This document shows, piece by piece, positions 43,978-51,825 of a stretch of DNA of 64,000 nt. The stretch comes from Lewinellaceae bacterium (lineage in GTDB: Bacteria; Bacteroidota; Bacteroidia; Chitinophagales; Saprospiraceae). The first letter of the stretch is position 1, and every line of letters begins with the position of its first letter. The notes under the pieces are model-generated. The model ran no database searches. It had not been told where the DNA came from and saw only the letters and a program-made list of their open reading frames with translations. The position numbers were made by a program, and so were the translations under genes. Location: NCBI GenBank assembly GCA_016712415.1, contig JADJRC010000001.1:124001-188000 (forward strand), written 5' to 3'.

Positions 43978-44484
43978 TTAGTGGTGGTGTCCGCCGGCCC
44001 CGTGAACGTGACCGTGTTCCAGTTCAGCAGCCTCTGCATCGCGTACGCCTTCAACATGCCCGGTGAAAAACAGATCGACACCGGCCATGGGGTGGTTGAA
44101 ATCGAGTTTTACCTTATCGAGGCCAACCCAGGCGACCATGCCGTTGAAACGGTTGCCATCCTGATCGGTCAGGGGTAGCATATTGCCGACTTCCAGGAGG
44201 CCGTCGGGAATTTTACCATCTACTTCAAACATGTTTTTGGGTACCTCGACCAGTGCGGTCTCATCGTATTCGCCATAGGCGTTGGCTGCCTTTATGCCGA
44301 AAGAAAACTGATCTCCGGCTTTAAGGCCGGTCAGGTTTTTTTCAAAATCGGGGATCATCATACCGACCCCGAAAATAAAAGCGAGCGGCTCGCCGCCGTT
44401 GGTAGTCTCCACGAGTTGACCTTCGGCAGTACCTTCGGTCAGGGTGTAGTGCACGGACACTACTTTTTTTTCTGCAATAGTCAT
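43978..44484 (-). CDS. FKBP-type peptidyl-prolyl isomerase, SlyD-like
   Basis: A 168-residue cytoplasmic prolyl isomerase and metal-binding chaperone of the SlyD type. The FKBP core starts VVSVHYTLTEGTAEGQLVE and has an IPDFEKNLTGLKAGDQFSF motif. The insert-in-flap domain follows (EVPKNMFEVDGKIPDGLLEV), and then LDFNHPMAGVDLFFTGHV, the SlyD closing motif. The tail is His-rich (HGHVHGAGGHHH), as in nickel- and zinc-binding SlyD, though short. The start at 44484 fits the family. A -7 box lies 22 bases upstream. Confidence 0.92.
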   Translation of the reverse strand: MTIAEKKVVSVHYTLTEGTAEGQLVETTNGGEPLAFIFGVGMMIPDFEKNLTGLKAGDQFSFGIKAANAYGEYDETALVEVPKNMFEVDGKIPDGLLEVGNMLPLTDQDGNRFNGMVAWVGLDKVKLDFNHPMAGVDLFFTGHVEGVRDAEAAELEHGHVHGAGGHHH

Positions 44485-44506
44485 CAAAAAAATAATTGGT
44501 GAGGCG

Positions 44507-44514
44507 CAAATATA
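44507..44514 (-). promoter_or_regulatory. Candidate -7 box of the SlyD-like gene
   Basis: Reads TATATTTG on the reverse strand (consensus TAnnTTTG), 22 bases upstream of the ATG. No clear -33 TTG. Confidence 0.4.
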
Positions 44515-44521
44515 AGGCTTG

Positions 44522-45562
44522 TCAGGCGGGTAGTCGGGCTTCCAACTGTTTTTTATACTGAAAATAACTCCTGACGAGGCGCAGCGCCTCCTGGTGCCGG
44601 GTGGGCCGGATACCCCGGCGGCGCTGTACATTCGACAACTCGAACAGGATGCGCCAATGGCGGTAAAAGTCGCGGTATGCCCGCCACATGCCGAAGGCAG
44701 GATCGTACACATGGGCAGGCTCGCCGAATACGCCGTTGAGTTCCATCACCTTGAACGCACCCTTGCGGAGGTCGTCGATGCTGTCGCACTTCAGGTCGAA
44801 ACGCCCGTACAACACCCCTTCGAGCCTGGCGCATACCGGCTCAAAAGCGGCAAGCAGGGCATCGTCAATCAGGTGGTTGCCGTTGAGGAATTTGGTCCCC
44901 CGGCAATGGTTTCCGATGGGTTCGAGCAGCCGCACTTCGCCATCCATGAGGACATCGTCGAGCAATTCCGGCAACTCCCGTTCAAAACGCGCGAGCTGGA
45001 AGGCTGCCCGTATATCGCGGGCCATCAATTCGCGCACGGGAGCCGCGCCGTCGCCTTTTACCGAGAGAAATTCCTTGATGCATACCGAGGTGATGCCAAA
45101 GCGTTTTCCATCGGGATAACGGTGGTACAATACGGTCATCTCGATCGGCATCACCAGAAACTCCTGGATGATAAAACCGACCGGGTAGCGGGCCAGATGC
45201 TCCTTCAGTTCGCCCTCGTCCCGGATCTTTTTTACAAGAAAACCCCGTTCGCCTACATCCGGTTTGGCGATCAGCGGATACCCGATGCCCGCATCTTGTA
45301 ACGCGCGCTTAATATCGGCAAACTGCGTTCCGCCGTCTACGTAAACGGTTTTCGGCAGAATATCGGGCGAAAGCAATTTCAGGATATTGTATTTTGACTC
45401 GCCCATAGCCCCTCCGAGGGGAATATCGGGGTTGACATTGGAGAAAAACACCAGGTGCCGGGCCCGGGCAGCAAACCAAAGCCAGATGCCGTATACCGGA
45501 ACATTGGCAATCCACCAGGGGAGGTATTCCCATGCCGTCCATTTTTTCAGCCAGTATTTCAT
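44522..45562 (-). CDS. ATP-grasp domain protein with a membrane-like N-terminus
   Basis: A 346-residue protein. The N-terminal 35 residues (EYLPWWIANVPVYGIWLWFA) hold a hydrophobic segment, probably membrane-associated. The ATP-grasp core follows, about residues 60-290: AGIGYPLIAKPDVGERGFLV (nucleotide-binding Lys in KPD), FIIQEFLVMPIEMTVLYHRYPDG, and GRFDLKCDSIDDL with FKVMELNGVFGEPAHVYDP (metal-binding Glu and Asn). The pattern resembles D-alanine-D-alanine-ligase-like ATP-grasp enzymes found in many Bacteroidota near envelope genes. The substrate is not known. Confidence 0.8.
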   Translation of the reverse strand: MKYWLKKWTAWEYLPWWIANVPVYGIWLWFAARARHLVFFSNVNPDIPLGGAMGESKYNILKLLSPDILPKTVYVDGGTQFADIKRALQDAGIGYPLIAKPDVGERGFLVKKIRDEGELKEHLARYPVGFIIQEFLVMPIEMTVLYHRYPDGKRFGITSVCIKEFLSVKGDGAAPVRELMARDIRAAFQLARFERELPELLDDVLMDGEVRLLEPIGNHCRGTKFLNGNHLIDDALLAAFEPVCARLEGVLYGRFDLKCDSIDDLRKGAFKVMELNGVFGEPAHVYDPAFGMWRAYRDFYRHWRILFELSNVQRRRGIRPTRHQEALRLVRSYFQYKKQLEARLPA

Positions 45563-45649
45563 GTTGCAATATTAAGGTTGAATACGGCACAAATTTCCAT
45601 CACCTGTGTGGAAGAGATATTTACCTGGGTAACATTATGCTGCGAAAAT

Positions 45650-46990
45650 TTAAAAATCCATGGCATGCCAGCGCTCGGTACGCAGGTAGAACAATACCAT
45701 GGCGATCACCACAAGCCAGTACAACACCGCTGCAGCCCAAACCCACAACAATCCAAGCGTGGTAAAATTGGTGATGACAAACAGGTACCCCAGGTAAATG
45801 AATACGGTAATAGCCTGAAGTTTCAGTCCGAACCAGGTGGCGCCTGTTCCGGCCAGGGTATTCATAAATACGACGCCGACTGTTGCGAGCGACAGTATCA
45901 GCAACAGCAGATAAAACACCGGCTGTGTTTCACCGATAAGGCTCATATCCGATTTTCCGAGCAGGGGGTAAAGTATCTTCCCCGGAAACAACAATATGGG
46001 AACGGCCAGGATCATCGAAATGCCCCAGCAAAACCGGGCTATTTTCCAGGCAGCCGGCAACACCTCGCGATGCCGGCTCTGGCCGATAAGGTTGCTAATG
46101 AGGGTATTGGCTCCGGAAGAAAAACCCCACATGGGAATAGACAGCAGCAGGTAAACGGTGCGGGCAAGGTTGGAAACAGCCAGCGCCCGCGGCCCCAGGT
46201 TTTCCACCATACCGAAAAAAAACACCCAGCTGCCCTGACCGACTGCCGCATTGGCAACTACCGGCAGCGAGAGGTTGAGTTGCTGCCGGGTGAGGGGCCA
46301 GTCTGGCTCCGGCACCGTGAAAATACGAAGCGGCCTGTTCTGCCTGTCGTACGCCATATAGGCGACAAACACAACAAAGGCTACGCCTTCTGCAATGCTG
46401 CTGGCCAGTCCCGAGCCACCGATACCCATGGCCGGTAGTCCGAACTTGCCGAAAATCAGTCCGTAGTTGAGCACCAGGTTTACAATTGCGAGAATAACGG
46501 TATCGATAAAAATAATACCAGGTCGTGCGATGCCGCTGTAAAGGGAGATCAGGGCGATGCCTCCGTAACTGAAGAAAATACCATAGGCGCGATAGTGTAT
46601 GTATTCGAGCGATTTTTGGTATATCTCCGGCGAGTGGTCGAGAAATATATGAAAAAACCAGGGCGTCGCGAACTTCATAAAAGCCCACATCAATACCGCC
46701 AGAGCCATTTCAAAAAGCAGCATCGTGTGAAAAACGTGGCCTACCGAGCCGGGCTTTTTTTCACCCATCCGCCTGGCAATCATGATCTGCCCGCCCCGCG
46801 AAAAAGAATACCCGATCGCTGCAATCGTGATGTAGAAAACGCCCACAAAGCCGATCGCCCCAAACTCCATCTCGCCCAGATGATACAACAGCACCGCATC
46901 GCTCAGGGCAATAACATTCTGTGCCGCCGACCCAAGCATAATTGGAGCAGAAATTTTCCATATCTGACGGTACGTTATGTCGAGTTGCAT
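45650..46990 (-). CDS. MATE-family multidrug/metabolite efflux transporter
   Basis: A 446-residue inner-membrane protein with twelve hydrophobic helices arranged as two similar halves. The first helix block is IWKISAPIMLGSAAQNVIAL, typical of MATE exporters. The second half repeats the pattern (LNLSLPVVANAAVGQGSWVF). GFSSGANTLISNLIGQ and FMNTLAGTGATWFGL are also family-like. Such transporters export cationic drugs, flavin or other metabolites by Na or H exchange. No regulator or partner is adjacent, so the substrate cannot be told. Confidence 0.9.
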   Translation of the reverse strand: MQLDITYRQIWKISAPIMLGSAAQNVIALSDAVLLYHLGEMEFGAIGFVGVFYITIAAIGYSFSRGGQIMIARRMGEKKPGSVGHVFHTMLLFEMALAVLMWAFMKFATPWFFHIFLDHSPEIYQKSLEYIHYRAYGIFFSYGGIALISLYSGIARPGIIFIDTVILAIVNLVLNYGLIFGKFGLPAMGIGGSGLASSIAEGVAFVVFVAYMAYDRQNRPLRIFTVPEPDWPLTRQQLNLSLPVVANAAVGQGSWVFFFGMVENLGPRALAVSNLARTVYLLLSIPMWGFSSGANTLISNLIGQSRHREVLPAAWKIARFCWGISMILAVPILLFPGKILYPLLGKSDMSLIGETQPVFYLLLLILSLATVGVVFMNTLAGTGATWFGLKLQAITVFIYLGYLFVITNFTTLGLLWVWAAAVLYWLVVIAMVLFYLRTERWHAMDF

Positions 46991-47069
46991 GCCGGGTTGC
47001 GGGTTATGGAGGTTACGGATTGCGGATTGCGGGTTCGCCCTGCCATTGGATACTGCTTACTGCTACTGC

Positions 47070-47888
47070 CTACCATACCTTCCAGGGTTTCCAACTGACA
47101 GGCACAACGCTGAAATGCTGTTTTTCACGAAGATCAGGGTTGATAAACGCCAGAGACAGATCGAACATATCCACAGTAAGTGTGACGCGCGGGTGTTCCT
47201 GAATTTTCTTCCAGGCTTGAAGCATGCCGGGCGACCAGTAGATATCGTCGAACACAAACACCGTATCCGGGCCGGCACTGGCCAGGCAGGCCTCAAAGTA
47301 TTGCAGGGTTGGTTCGGGGCGGTGGTTCCCGTCGATGAATACGAGACCGGGTTTTTGTAATGTTTCCAGCGCCTTGGGAAGGGTATGGTCAAATTCGCCA
47401 ATAAGGACAGATACGTTTTTTAAATCCAGCAAATCCAGGTTTATCCGGGCCACCTTTGCATAATCGGGGCACCCCTCCAGTGAAACAACCCGGGCAGAAC
47501 GCACCGCTGCGGCGAGGTACATCGTGCCGATGCCAAGCGAGCCGCCCAGTTCGAGCACCTTGCGGGGCCGCGCCCAGTCTGCCAACCGAAACAACATCTG
47601 TCCCTGCCGGCGGGAACTGGCGGCATCACGCGCAACCTTGCGCACCGTAACCTTACCGGTCCGGGAGCCCGAATGCCCGGCGCCATAGTCCACAACCTCC
47701 AGTTGGGCATCACTGGTGAGCATTTGGTTGCGCACCGCCTCCACATCGCGGAATGCATAGTACCAGCGGTCATCCTCCAGCACCGCATTGGCCAGGTCGA
47801 ATACAAACGGCGAGTGGAGTTGATATTTGGTTACAGCACGGCTATAGAAATGCAGCCATTGTCGAATGCGAAACCAGAAAGCCTTCAA
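47070..47888 (-). CDS. Class I SAM-dependent methyltransferase (O-methyltransferase-like)
   Basis: A 272-residue soluble methyltransferase. The SAM-binding glycine motif is RKVLELGGSLGIGTMYLA (about 112-129), followed by ARVVSLEGCPDYAKVA (acidic loop) and GLVFIDGNHRPEPTLQYFE, then FVFDDIYWSPGM, the DD metal motif of catechol-type O-methyltransferases. The N-terminal 50 residues (FYSRAVTKYQLHSPFVFDLA) are a helical cap. The substrate cannot be assigned. The gap to the next gene is small and holds a short degenerate repeat. Confidence 0.85.
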   Translation of the reverse strand: MKAFWFRIRQWLHFYSRAVTKYQLHSPFVFDLANAVLEDDRWYYAFRDVEAVRNQMLTSDAQLEVVDYGAGHSGSRTGKVTVRKVARDAASSRRQGQMLFRLADWARPRKVLELGGSLGIGTMYLAAAVRSARVVSLEGCPDYAKVARINLDLLDLKNVSVLIGEFDHTLPKALETLQKPGLVFIDGNHRPEPTLQYFEACLASAGPDTVFVFDDIYWSPGMLQAWKKIQEHPRVTLTVDMFDLSLAFINPDLREKQHFSVVPVSWKPWKVW

Positions 47889-48045
47889 AGTGCAGTTTTT
47901 TTAACGAATATTTTTACTGTCGGGCGAAAATAGCGCCCTTCCGGTTAAAAAAACTTTAAAGCAGCATTTCATCGGTAATAGGGGGCATATCAGGGTGCGT
48001 TTTTAATTCAAATTCATTGCAAAATTGGCAAACCAACCGCTCATT

Positions 48046-48585
48046 ATGACAAACGCCCGCTTTCTGCTCATCCTCACCCTGGCCCTGATGAACAACCTCG
48101 CCTTCGGTCAATCCTACAAAACTGCCGTGGGTATCCGGCTGGACAACGGCGTCAACCTGACCGCACAGCAGCACATCGTCGATAACTGGACGGTGGAAGG
48201 AATCCTGCACACGCCCTTGCGCTCGGAAGAGATCGGTGTGACCCTGCTTGCAGAACACCACAGGAAGATACTGTTCCGCGGATTGAATCTTTATGCCGGC
48301 GGCGGCGCCCATTACTACTGGCGCAGCGCAGCCAACGGCCTGGAAAATGATGCCTTGGCAAACAATGTGTTCGGTCTGACGGGCATCGGCGGACTGGAGG
48401 TAACCCTGGGCCGGCTGAACTTCGCATTCGACTGGAAACCTGAACTGCACCTCTCCGGCGACCAGGTGCACCCCTTCGAATGGACGGGAGCCAGCGTATC
48501 GGTACGGTACATTCTGGCCAAACGGGAAAGGAAAAAAATCAAGGACTGTGGTGTTTGGGATGCATTCGGAAAGAAAAAGAAATAA
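48046..48585 (+). CDS. Outer-membrane beta-barrel protein (179 aa)
   Basis: A 179-residue exported protein with a signal peptide of about 22 residues (NNLAFG/QSYK). The mature part alternates amphipathic strands (KTAVGIRLDNGVNLTAQQHI, TVEGILHTPLR, LFRGLNLYAGGGAHYYWR, LNFAFDWKPELHL) and ends with a basic tail KKKK, so it reads as a small barrel. No known family was recognised. A hairpin terminator follows at 48616-48649. Confidence 0.65.
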   Translation: MTNARFLLILTLALMNNLAFGQSYKTAVGIRLDNGVNLTAQQHIVDNWTVEGILHTPLRSEEIGVTLLAEHHRKILFRGLNLYAGGGAHYYWRSAANGLENDALANNVFGLTGIGGLEVTLGRLNFAFDWKPELHLSGDQVHPFEWTGASVSVRYILAKRERKKIKDCGVWDAFGKKKK

Positions 48586-48615
48586 ACGCTCATCAGATAT
48601 TGTAATCCGGCAAGT

Positions 48616-48649
48616 CCTGCGCCAAAGCGGCGCGGGGCTTTTTATTTTC
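48616..48649 (+). terminator. Hairpin terminator after the barrel gene
   Basis: Arms GCGCC and GGCGC around AAAGC, followed by GGGG and CTTTTTATTTT. It overlaps the end of xseB on the other strand. It is weak compared with the 30.2-kb and 51.8-kb terminators. Confidence 0.5.
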
Positions 48650-48839
48650 CCGTCAGACGCTCGATATCCTCGCCGGTTGCCCGCAGTTGCTCCCGGCAAA
48701 AACGGATGAGTTCAGTGGCGCGCGCAATCTTTTCAGCCAACTGATCGATACCGACCGTTTCTTCCTGCAACGCATGTACGATCTGTTGCAATTCGGCGTA
48801 CGCCGATTCATAGGTGGTGGGTTCAGCCTGTTTTTTCAT
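48642..48839 (-). CDS. xseB: Exodeoxyribonuclease VII small subunit
   Basis: XseB is the small subunit of exonuclease VII, which degrades single-stranded DNA from both ends. The 65-residue protein is helical and matches the family: YESAYAELQQIVHALQEETV, GIDQLAEKIARATELI and FCREQLRATGEDIERL. The large subunit XseA is not next to it; the upstream neighbour is a SET protein that ends 2 bases before. Length and start are normal. Confidence 0.9.
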   Translation of the reverse strand: MKKQAEPTTYESAYAELQQIVHALQEETVGIDQLAEKIARATELIRFCREQLRATGEDIERLTGK

Positions 48840-48841
48840 AC

Positions 48842-49228
48842 TTATTTCTCAAACCACACTTTTGAGCGGTTGTCGGCATCGCCGTTGTAGTTGATCAATA
48901 TTTCATCGCCTGCCGGTATGTCTTTCAGGCAGTAAAAATCGATGGTCTGGGCCTCGAAATCCATGCCGTATTCCGCATTTGGCTCATACGAGTGGTTGTA
49001 CAATGAGCCATTGCCCAGGCAAAGGGCGTACCATTCACCCTCTTCGCCCCAGTCGAAATAATAGTCGTCCAGCACGGTTTTCCGGATATCAGCCAACTGC
49101 GATTTCGGGAATAAAATGATCGGGCAAACTTCGATCACCTCTCCCGCCTCAATATCGCGGGCGGCAAATACGCCTTTACCGTGGATTTCCGAGTATGCTA
49201 CGTATATGGGTCCTTGTTGTACACTCAT
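48842..49228 (-). CDS. SET-domain protein
   Basis: A 128-residue protein that is almost entirely a SET domain, the fold of eukaryotic lysine methyltransferases. It begins GPIYVAYSEIHGKGVFAARD, continues IEAGEVIEVCPIILFP and has the catalytic signature SLYNHSYEPNAEYG (about 72-85, N-H-S-x-x-P-N) and IPAGDEILINYNGD. Bacterial SET proteins exist, but substrates are mostly unknown. The ATG at 49228 is preferred; a longer frame runs into tandem repeats. It overlaps no other gene. Confidence 0.85.
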   Translation of the reverse strand: MSVQQGPIYVAYSEIHGKGVFAARDIEAGEVIEVCPIILFPKSQLADIRKTVLDDYYFDWGEEGEWYALCLGNGSLYNHSYEPNAEYGMDFEAQTIDFYCLKDIPAGDEILINYNGDADNRSKVWFEK

Positions 49229-49257
49229 TTTTTTATTACGGTAGACGGACGGTGGAA

Positions 49258-49372
49258 CTAACAGGGATACCTGCCAACTGCCACTGCCAACTGCCACTGC
49301 CAACTGCCACTGCCAACTGCCCCTGCCAACTGCCAACTGCCACTGCCCCTGCCAACTGCCCCTGCCAACTGA
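49258..49372 (+). repeat. 13-bp tandem repeats downstream of the TPM gene
   Basis: About eight near-copies of ACTGCCAACTGCC, some with CCTGCC in place of ACTGCC, ending at the stop codon of the TPM gene. They separate that gene from the SET gene. Confidence 0.85.
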
Positions 49373-50248
49373 CTACCAGTCTCCTCCTGCGCCGCCGCCG
49401 CCGAAGGAGCCGCCGCCAAAGGAACCACCACCGCCGCCACCCCAACCGCTGCCGCCGCCGCCGCCAAAACCGCCGCCACCCCAGCCGCCCCAATTATCGT
49501 TGCCGCGGCGAATGGAACGGCGCGGAAGCCCTGTGCCGTCGTGCGTATACCAGGTTCCTTTGGCGGCGCGAACCATGCTGATAATAACCAGCAGGATGAT
49601 GATCAAAATGGCTATCAGTATCAGTATGCCCCCGCCTTTTCCCTTTTCTCCTTCATTTGTGAACTCTCCCGACAATGCCCTGATGATTTCGTCTGTCCCC
49701 GCGTCAATCCCCTGGGCGTATTGCTCCTGCTTAAAATAAGGGATCATGGTGTTGCGGATGATGCGTCCGGCTGTTATATCCGGCAGAGCGCCTTCTGTCC
49801 CGTAGCCGGTTGCAATAAACGCTCCCCTTCCCGGCTGCTCGGTTTTGACCAGCAAAACAATACCATTATTCTTGTCTTTTCGCCCGATACCCCAGCGATT
49901 GCCGAGTTCGAAAGCATACGAAGACTTATCATAGTCCCCAATATCCGGACGGATCATCACCACGATCTGTGTGGATGTGGAATCGTAGTACCGGACCAGT
50001 TTTTGTTCGAGGGCCATACGTTCGCCCGACGACAGCCAGCCTGCATAGTCGTGTACATAAACGGCAGGGTCCGGCTTTGGAGGAAACAGATCGTCGTCCT
50101 GCTGAGCCAAAGCGAACAGGGGCAAAAACAGGAACAGTACGCAGTAAACATAGGCAGCGGCAGTGGGCAGCAGTGCCGGGTGTTTGAGCCTGGGTTCTGC
50201 GATCTTCCGCCGTCTACCGTCCACCGTCCACCGTCCACCGTTAACCAT
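49373..50248 (-). CDS. TPM-domain membrane protein (YgcG-like) with a Gly-rich tail
   Basis: A 291-residue protein. The signal peptide is the hydrophobic CVLFLFLPLFALAQQ. The TPM domain follows (about 55-185): YAGWLSSGERMALEQKLVRY, TSTQIVVMIRPD, ELGNRWGIGRKDKNNGIVLL and TAGRIIRNTMIPYFKQ. After a membrane helix (GGGILILIAILIIILLVIIS) comes a Gly/Trp/Ser-rich tail (GGWGGGGFGGGGGSGW). TPM proteins act at the membrane, often with LemA, which is encoded 830 bases away. Four 7-bp repeats (50214-50241) sit near the start, so length changes would shift the frame. Start choice is uncertain; an ATG at 50272 is also possible. Confidence 0.8.
   Translation of the reverse strand: MVNGGRWTVDGRRRKIAEPRLKHPALLPTAAAYVYCVLFLFLPLFALAQQDDDLFPPKPDPAVYVHDYAGWLSSGERMALEQKLVRYYDSTSTQIVVMIRPDIGDYDKSSYAFELGNRWGIGRKDKNNGIVLLVKTEQPGRGAFIATGYGTEGALPDITAGRIIRNTMIPYFKQEQYAQGIDAGTDEIIRALSGEFTNEGEKGKGGGILILIAILIIILLVIISMVRAAKGTWYTHDGTGLPRRSIRRGNDNWGGWGGGGFGGGGGSGWGGGGGGSFGGGSFGGGGAGGDW
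50214..50241 (-). repeat. Four tandem 7-bp repeats at the start of the TPM gene
   Basis: Four copies of CCACCGT (first one CTACCGT) on the forward strand. They lie just after the chosen start codon, inside the N-terminal coding region (residues 3-12), so a change of one copy would shift the reading frame. Confidence 0.75.
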
Positions 50249-50669
50249 AAATGATCTCATCGGGTAGTTCATTTTCGTCTTTGTCTTCGTCTACCGGGAA
50301 GTGTTCCCTGAGTCGCTCGCCAATTTGCGCCACAACAGCGCGTACGCCGTCAGCAGCCTCGTCGCGTTGGAGGTATTCGCGCAGCAGGTGTTTTTCTTCG
50401 TCCCAAAACTGGAACCCTACCCGCTCGTGTATGCCCGTATCGCCCCAGATGGCAAACTGGTGCGATTTCTCTGCGAGGTACACCAGCACACCGTTGTGTG
50501 CCTGGGTATTGAACATTCCGAACAGGTGAAACACCTCTGCCGCCCGCTCCACCGGATGGTCGCGCATACAATAATCTTCCACGAACACCCGAATTTCACC
50601 CGAGGTCCGGCGCTCTGCCGCCCGGATGGATTGCACGATGCCGGCTTCTTCTTCTTTGGTGAAAAGCAT
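50241..50669 (-). CDS. TPM-domain protein without membrane tail
   Basis: A 142-residue soluble TPM-domain protein: EEEAGIVQSIRAAERRTSGEIRVFVEDYC at the N-terminus, FNTQAHNGVLVYLAEKSHQFAIWGDTGIHE (about 54-83), and a C-terminal FPVDEDKDENELPDEII acidic end. Pairs of TPM genes with lemA are common in Bacteroidota. Its stop overlaps the chosen start of the other TPM gene by 8 bases (ATGGTTAA), so the two are translationally coupled. The start abuts an inverted-repeat element. Confidence 0.85.
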   Translation of the reverse strand: MLFTKEEEAGIVQSIRAAERRTSGEIRVFVEDYCMRDHPVERAAEVFHLFGMFNTQAHNGVLVYLAEKSHQFAIWGDTGIHERVGFQFWDEEKHLLREYLQRDEAADGVRAVVAQIGERLREHFPVDEDKDENELPDEIIYG

Positions 50670-51088
50670 AGTTTTAGTGGTAAGTGTTTAGTGATAAGTG
50701 GTAAGTGTTTAGTGATAAGTGGTAAGTGGTAAGTGTTTAGTGATAAGGGTAAGTGGTAAGTGTTTAGTGATAAGTGGTAAGTGGTAAGTGGTAAGTGTTG
50801 AGTGGTAAGTGTTGGGTTTTTAGTGGTAAGTGGGCAAGGGGAGTGTTCAATATTCTGTGTCAAAATGTGTAGTAACACTTATGCTCAAAGTAAATTGGTT
50901 TGTGATAATAAGGCCAAACAACACATTGATTTTCAATGCACTGAAATTCTGTAAATGCTAAAATCCGGAGAATTCCGGCATACCACTCAACACTTACCAC
51001 TTATCACTAAACACTTACCACTTATCACTCAACACTTACCACTTATCACTCAACACTTACCACTTACCACTTACTTATCACTAAAACT
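50670..51088. repeat. 419-bp inverted-repeat element between lemA and TPM genes
   Basis: The element starts with AGTTTTAGTG (50670-50679) and ends with its inverse CACTAAAACT (51079-51088). Each half is an array of TTTAGTGATAAGTGGTAAG-type units, forward at 50670-50825 and inverted at 50985-51088. The loop of about 150 bases holds dispersed-repeat copy 3. The right end includes the lemA stop codon, and the left end touches the ATG of the TPM gene. An RNA spanning it could fold into a long hairpin. Confidence 0.8.
50881..50984 (+). repeat. Dispersed intergenic repeat, copy 3
   Basis: Reads CTCAAAGTAAATTGGTTT, CACATTGATTTTCAATGCACTG and ATCCGGAGAATTCCGGCAT, matching copy 1 along its whole length and copy 2 in its right part. 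It sits in the loop of the 419-bp inverted-repeat element. Confidence 0.8.
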
Positions 51089-51674
51089 GGACATTCGGCG
51101 CCTTTTCCGAGCCTGCAGCAGACTGGAAATAGCCTTTGGGTGAAAAGCCGAACATGCCGGCAAGAATATTGGTTGGAAAACGGCGGATATAGGCGTTAAA
51201 GTCCTGAACGGATTCATTGAAATTTTTTCGTTCGACCGATATCCTGTTTTCCGTGCCTTCCAGTTGTTTTTGCAGATCGAGAAAATTCTGGTTGGCCTTC
51301 AGGTCGGGATAGTTCTCGGAAACTGCCAGCAGTCGTCCCAAAGCGCCCGACAGACCTTGTTGTGCCTGTTCAAAACGCTGGATGGCTTCCGGGGTCAGGT
51401 TGTTGGCATCAATTTTCACCTGGGTGGCAGAAGCCCGGGCCTGTACCACTTGTTGCAGGGTTTGTTGCTCGAAGTTGGCGTAACCTTTTACCGTATTCAC
51501 AAGGTTGGGGATGAGGTCAGCGCGTCGCTGGTATTGGTTTTCCACCTGCGACCATGCTTTTTTCACATTTTCATCCTTGCTTACTGCGTTGTTATAGGAA
51601 CCGCACATGCTAAAGACGAGGATGGCCGCCAGGCCAAGCAGGATCAAAGGGAGAAATTTGCGTATGTCCGTCAT
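51081..51674 (-). CDS. LemA family protein
   Basis: A 197-residue protein with an N-terminal membrane anchor (FLPLILLGLAAILVFSMCG), where Cys 24 may also be a lipobox. The LemA domain is fully conserved: SYNNAVSKDENVKKAWSQVENQYQRRADLIPNLVNTVKGYANFE (split here for length), VQARASATQVKIDAN, LKANQNFLDLQKQLEGTENRI and FNAYIRRFPTNILAGMFGF. LemA proteins with TPM partners are thought to work at the membrane in envelope stress or metal handling, but the mechanism is unknown. Its stop codon falls in the inverted-repeat element. Confidence 0.93.
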   Translation of the reverse strand: MTDIRKFLPLILLGLAAILVFSMCGSYNNAVSKDENVKKAWSQVENQYQRRADLIPNLVNTVKGYANFEQQTLQQVVQARASATQVKIDANNLTPEAIQRFEQAQQGLSGALGRLLAVSENYPDLKANQNFLDLQKQLEGTENRISVERKNFNESVQDFNAYIRRFPTNILAGMFGFSPKGYFQSAAGSEKAPNVQF

Positions 51675-51764
51675 AGTTTGAAAAGTTGAGTTGGAGGTTT
51701 GTTTTGAAAATTCCTGTGCGAAAATAGAGATTCGGCGCCACGCAGCGAATTATTTTCGAGGGTA

Positions 51765-51803
51765 AAACACAAAGCCGCAAACCCGGTGTCGGGTCTGCGG
51801 CTT
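51765..51803 (-). terminator. Rho-independent terminator of the adhesin gene
   Basis: Arms AAGCCGCA...ACCCG and CGGGT...GCGGCTT with a short loop. On the reverse strand the hairpin is followed by TTTGTGTTTTACC. It lies 23 bases past the adhesin stop codon. Confidence 0.75.
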
Positions 51804-51825
51804 CGTTGTGATGCGGTTCGAGGTG

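Noticed and set aside
26868..50984. Insertion sequence ends in the dispersed repeats
   Set aside because: No transposase gene, no matching terminal inverted repeats and no target duplications were visible.
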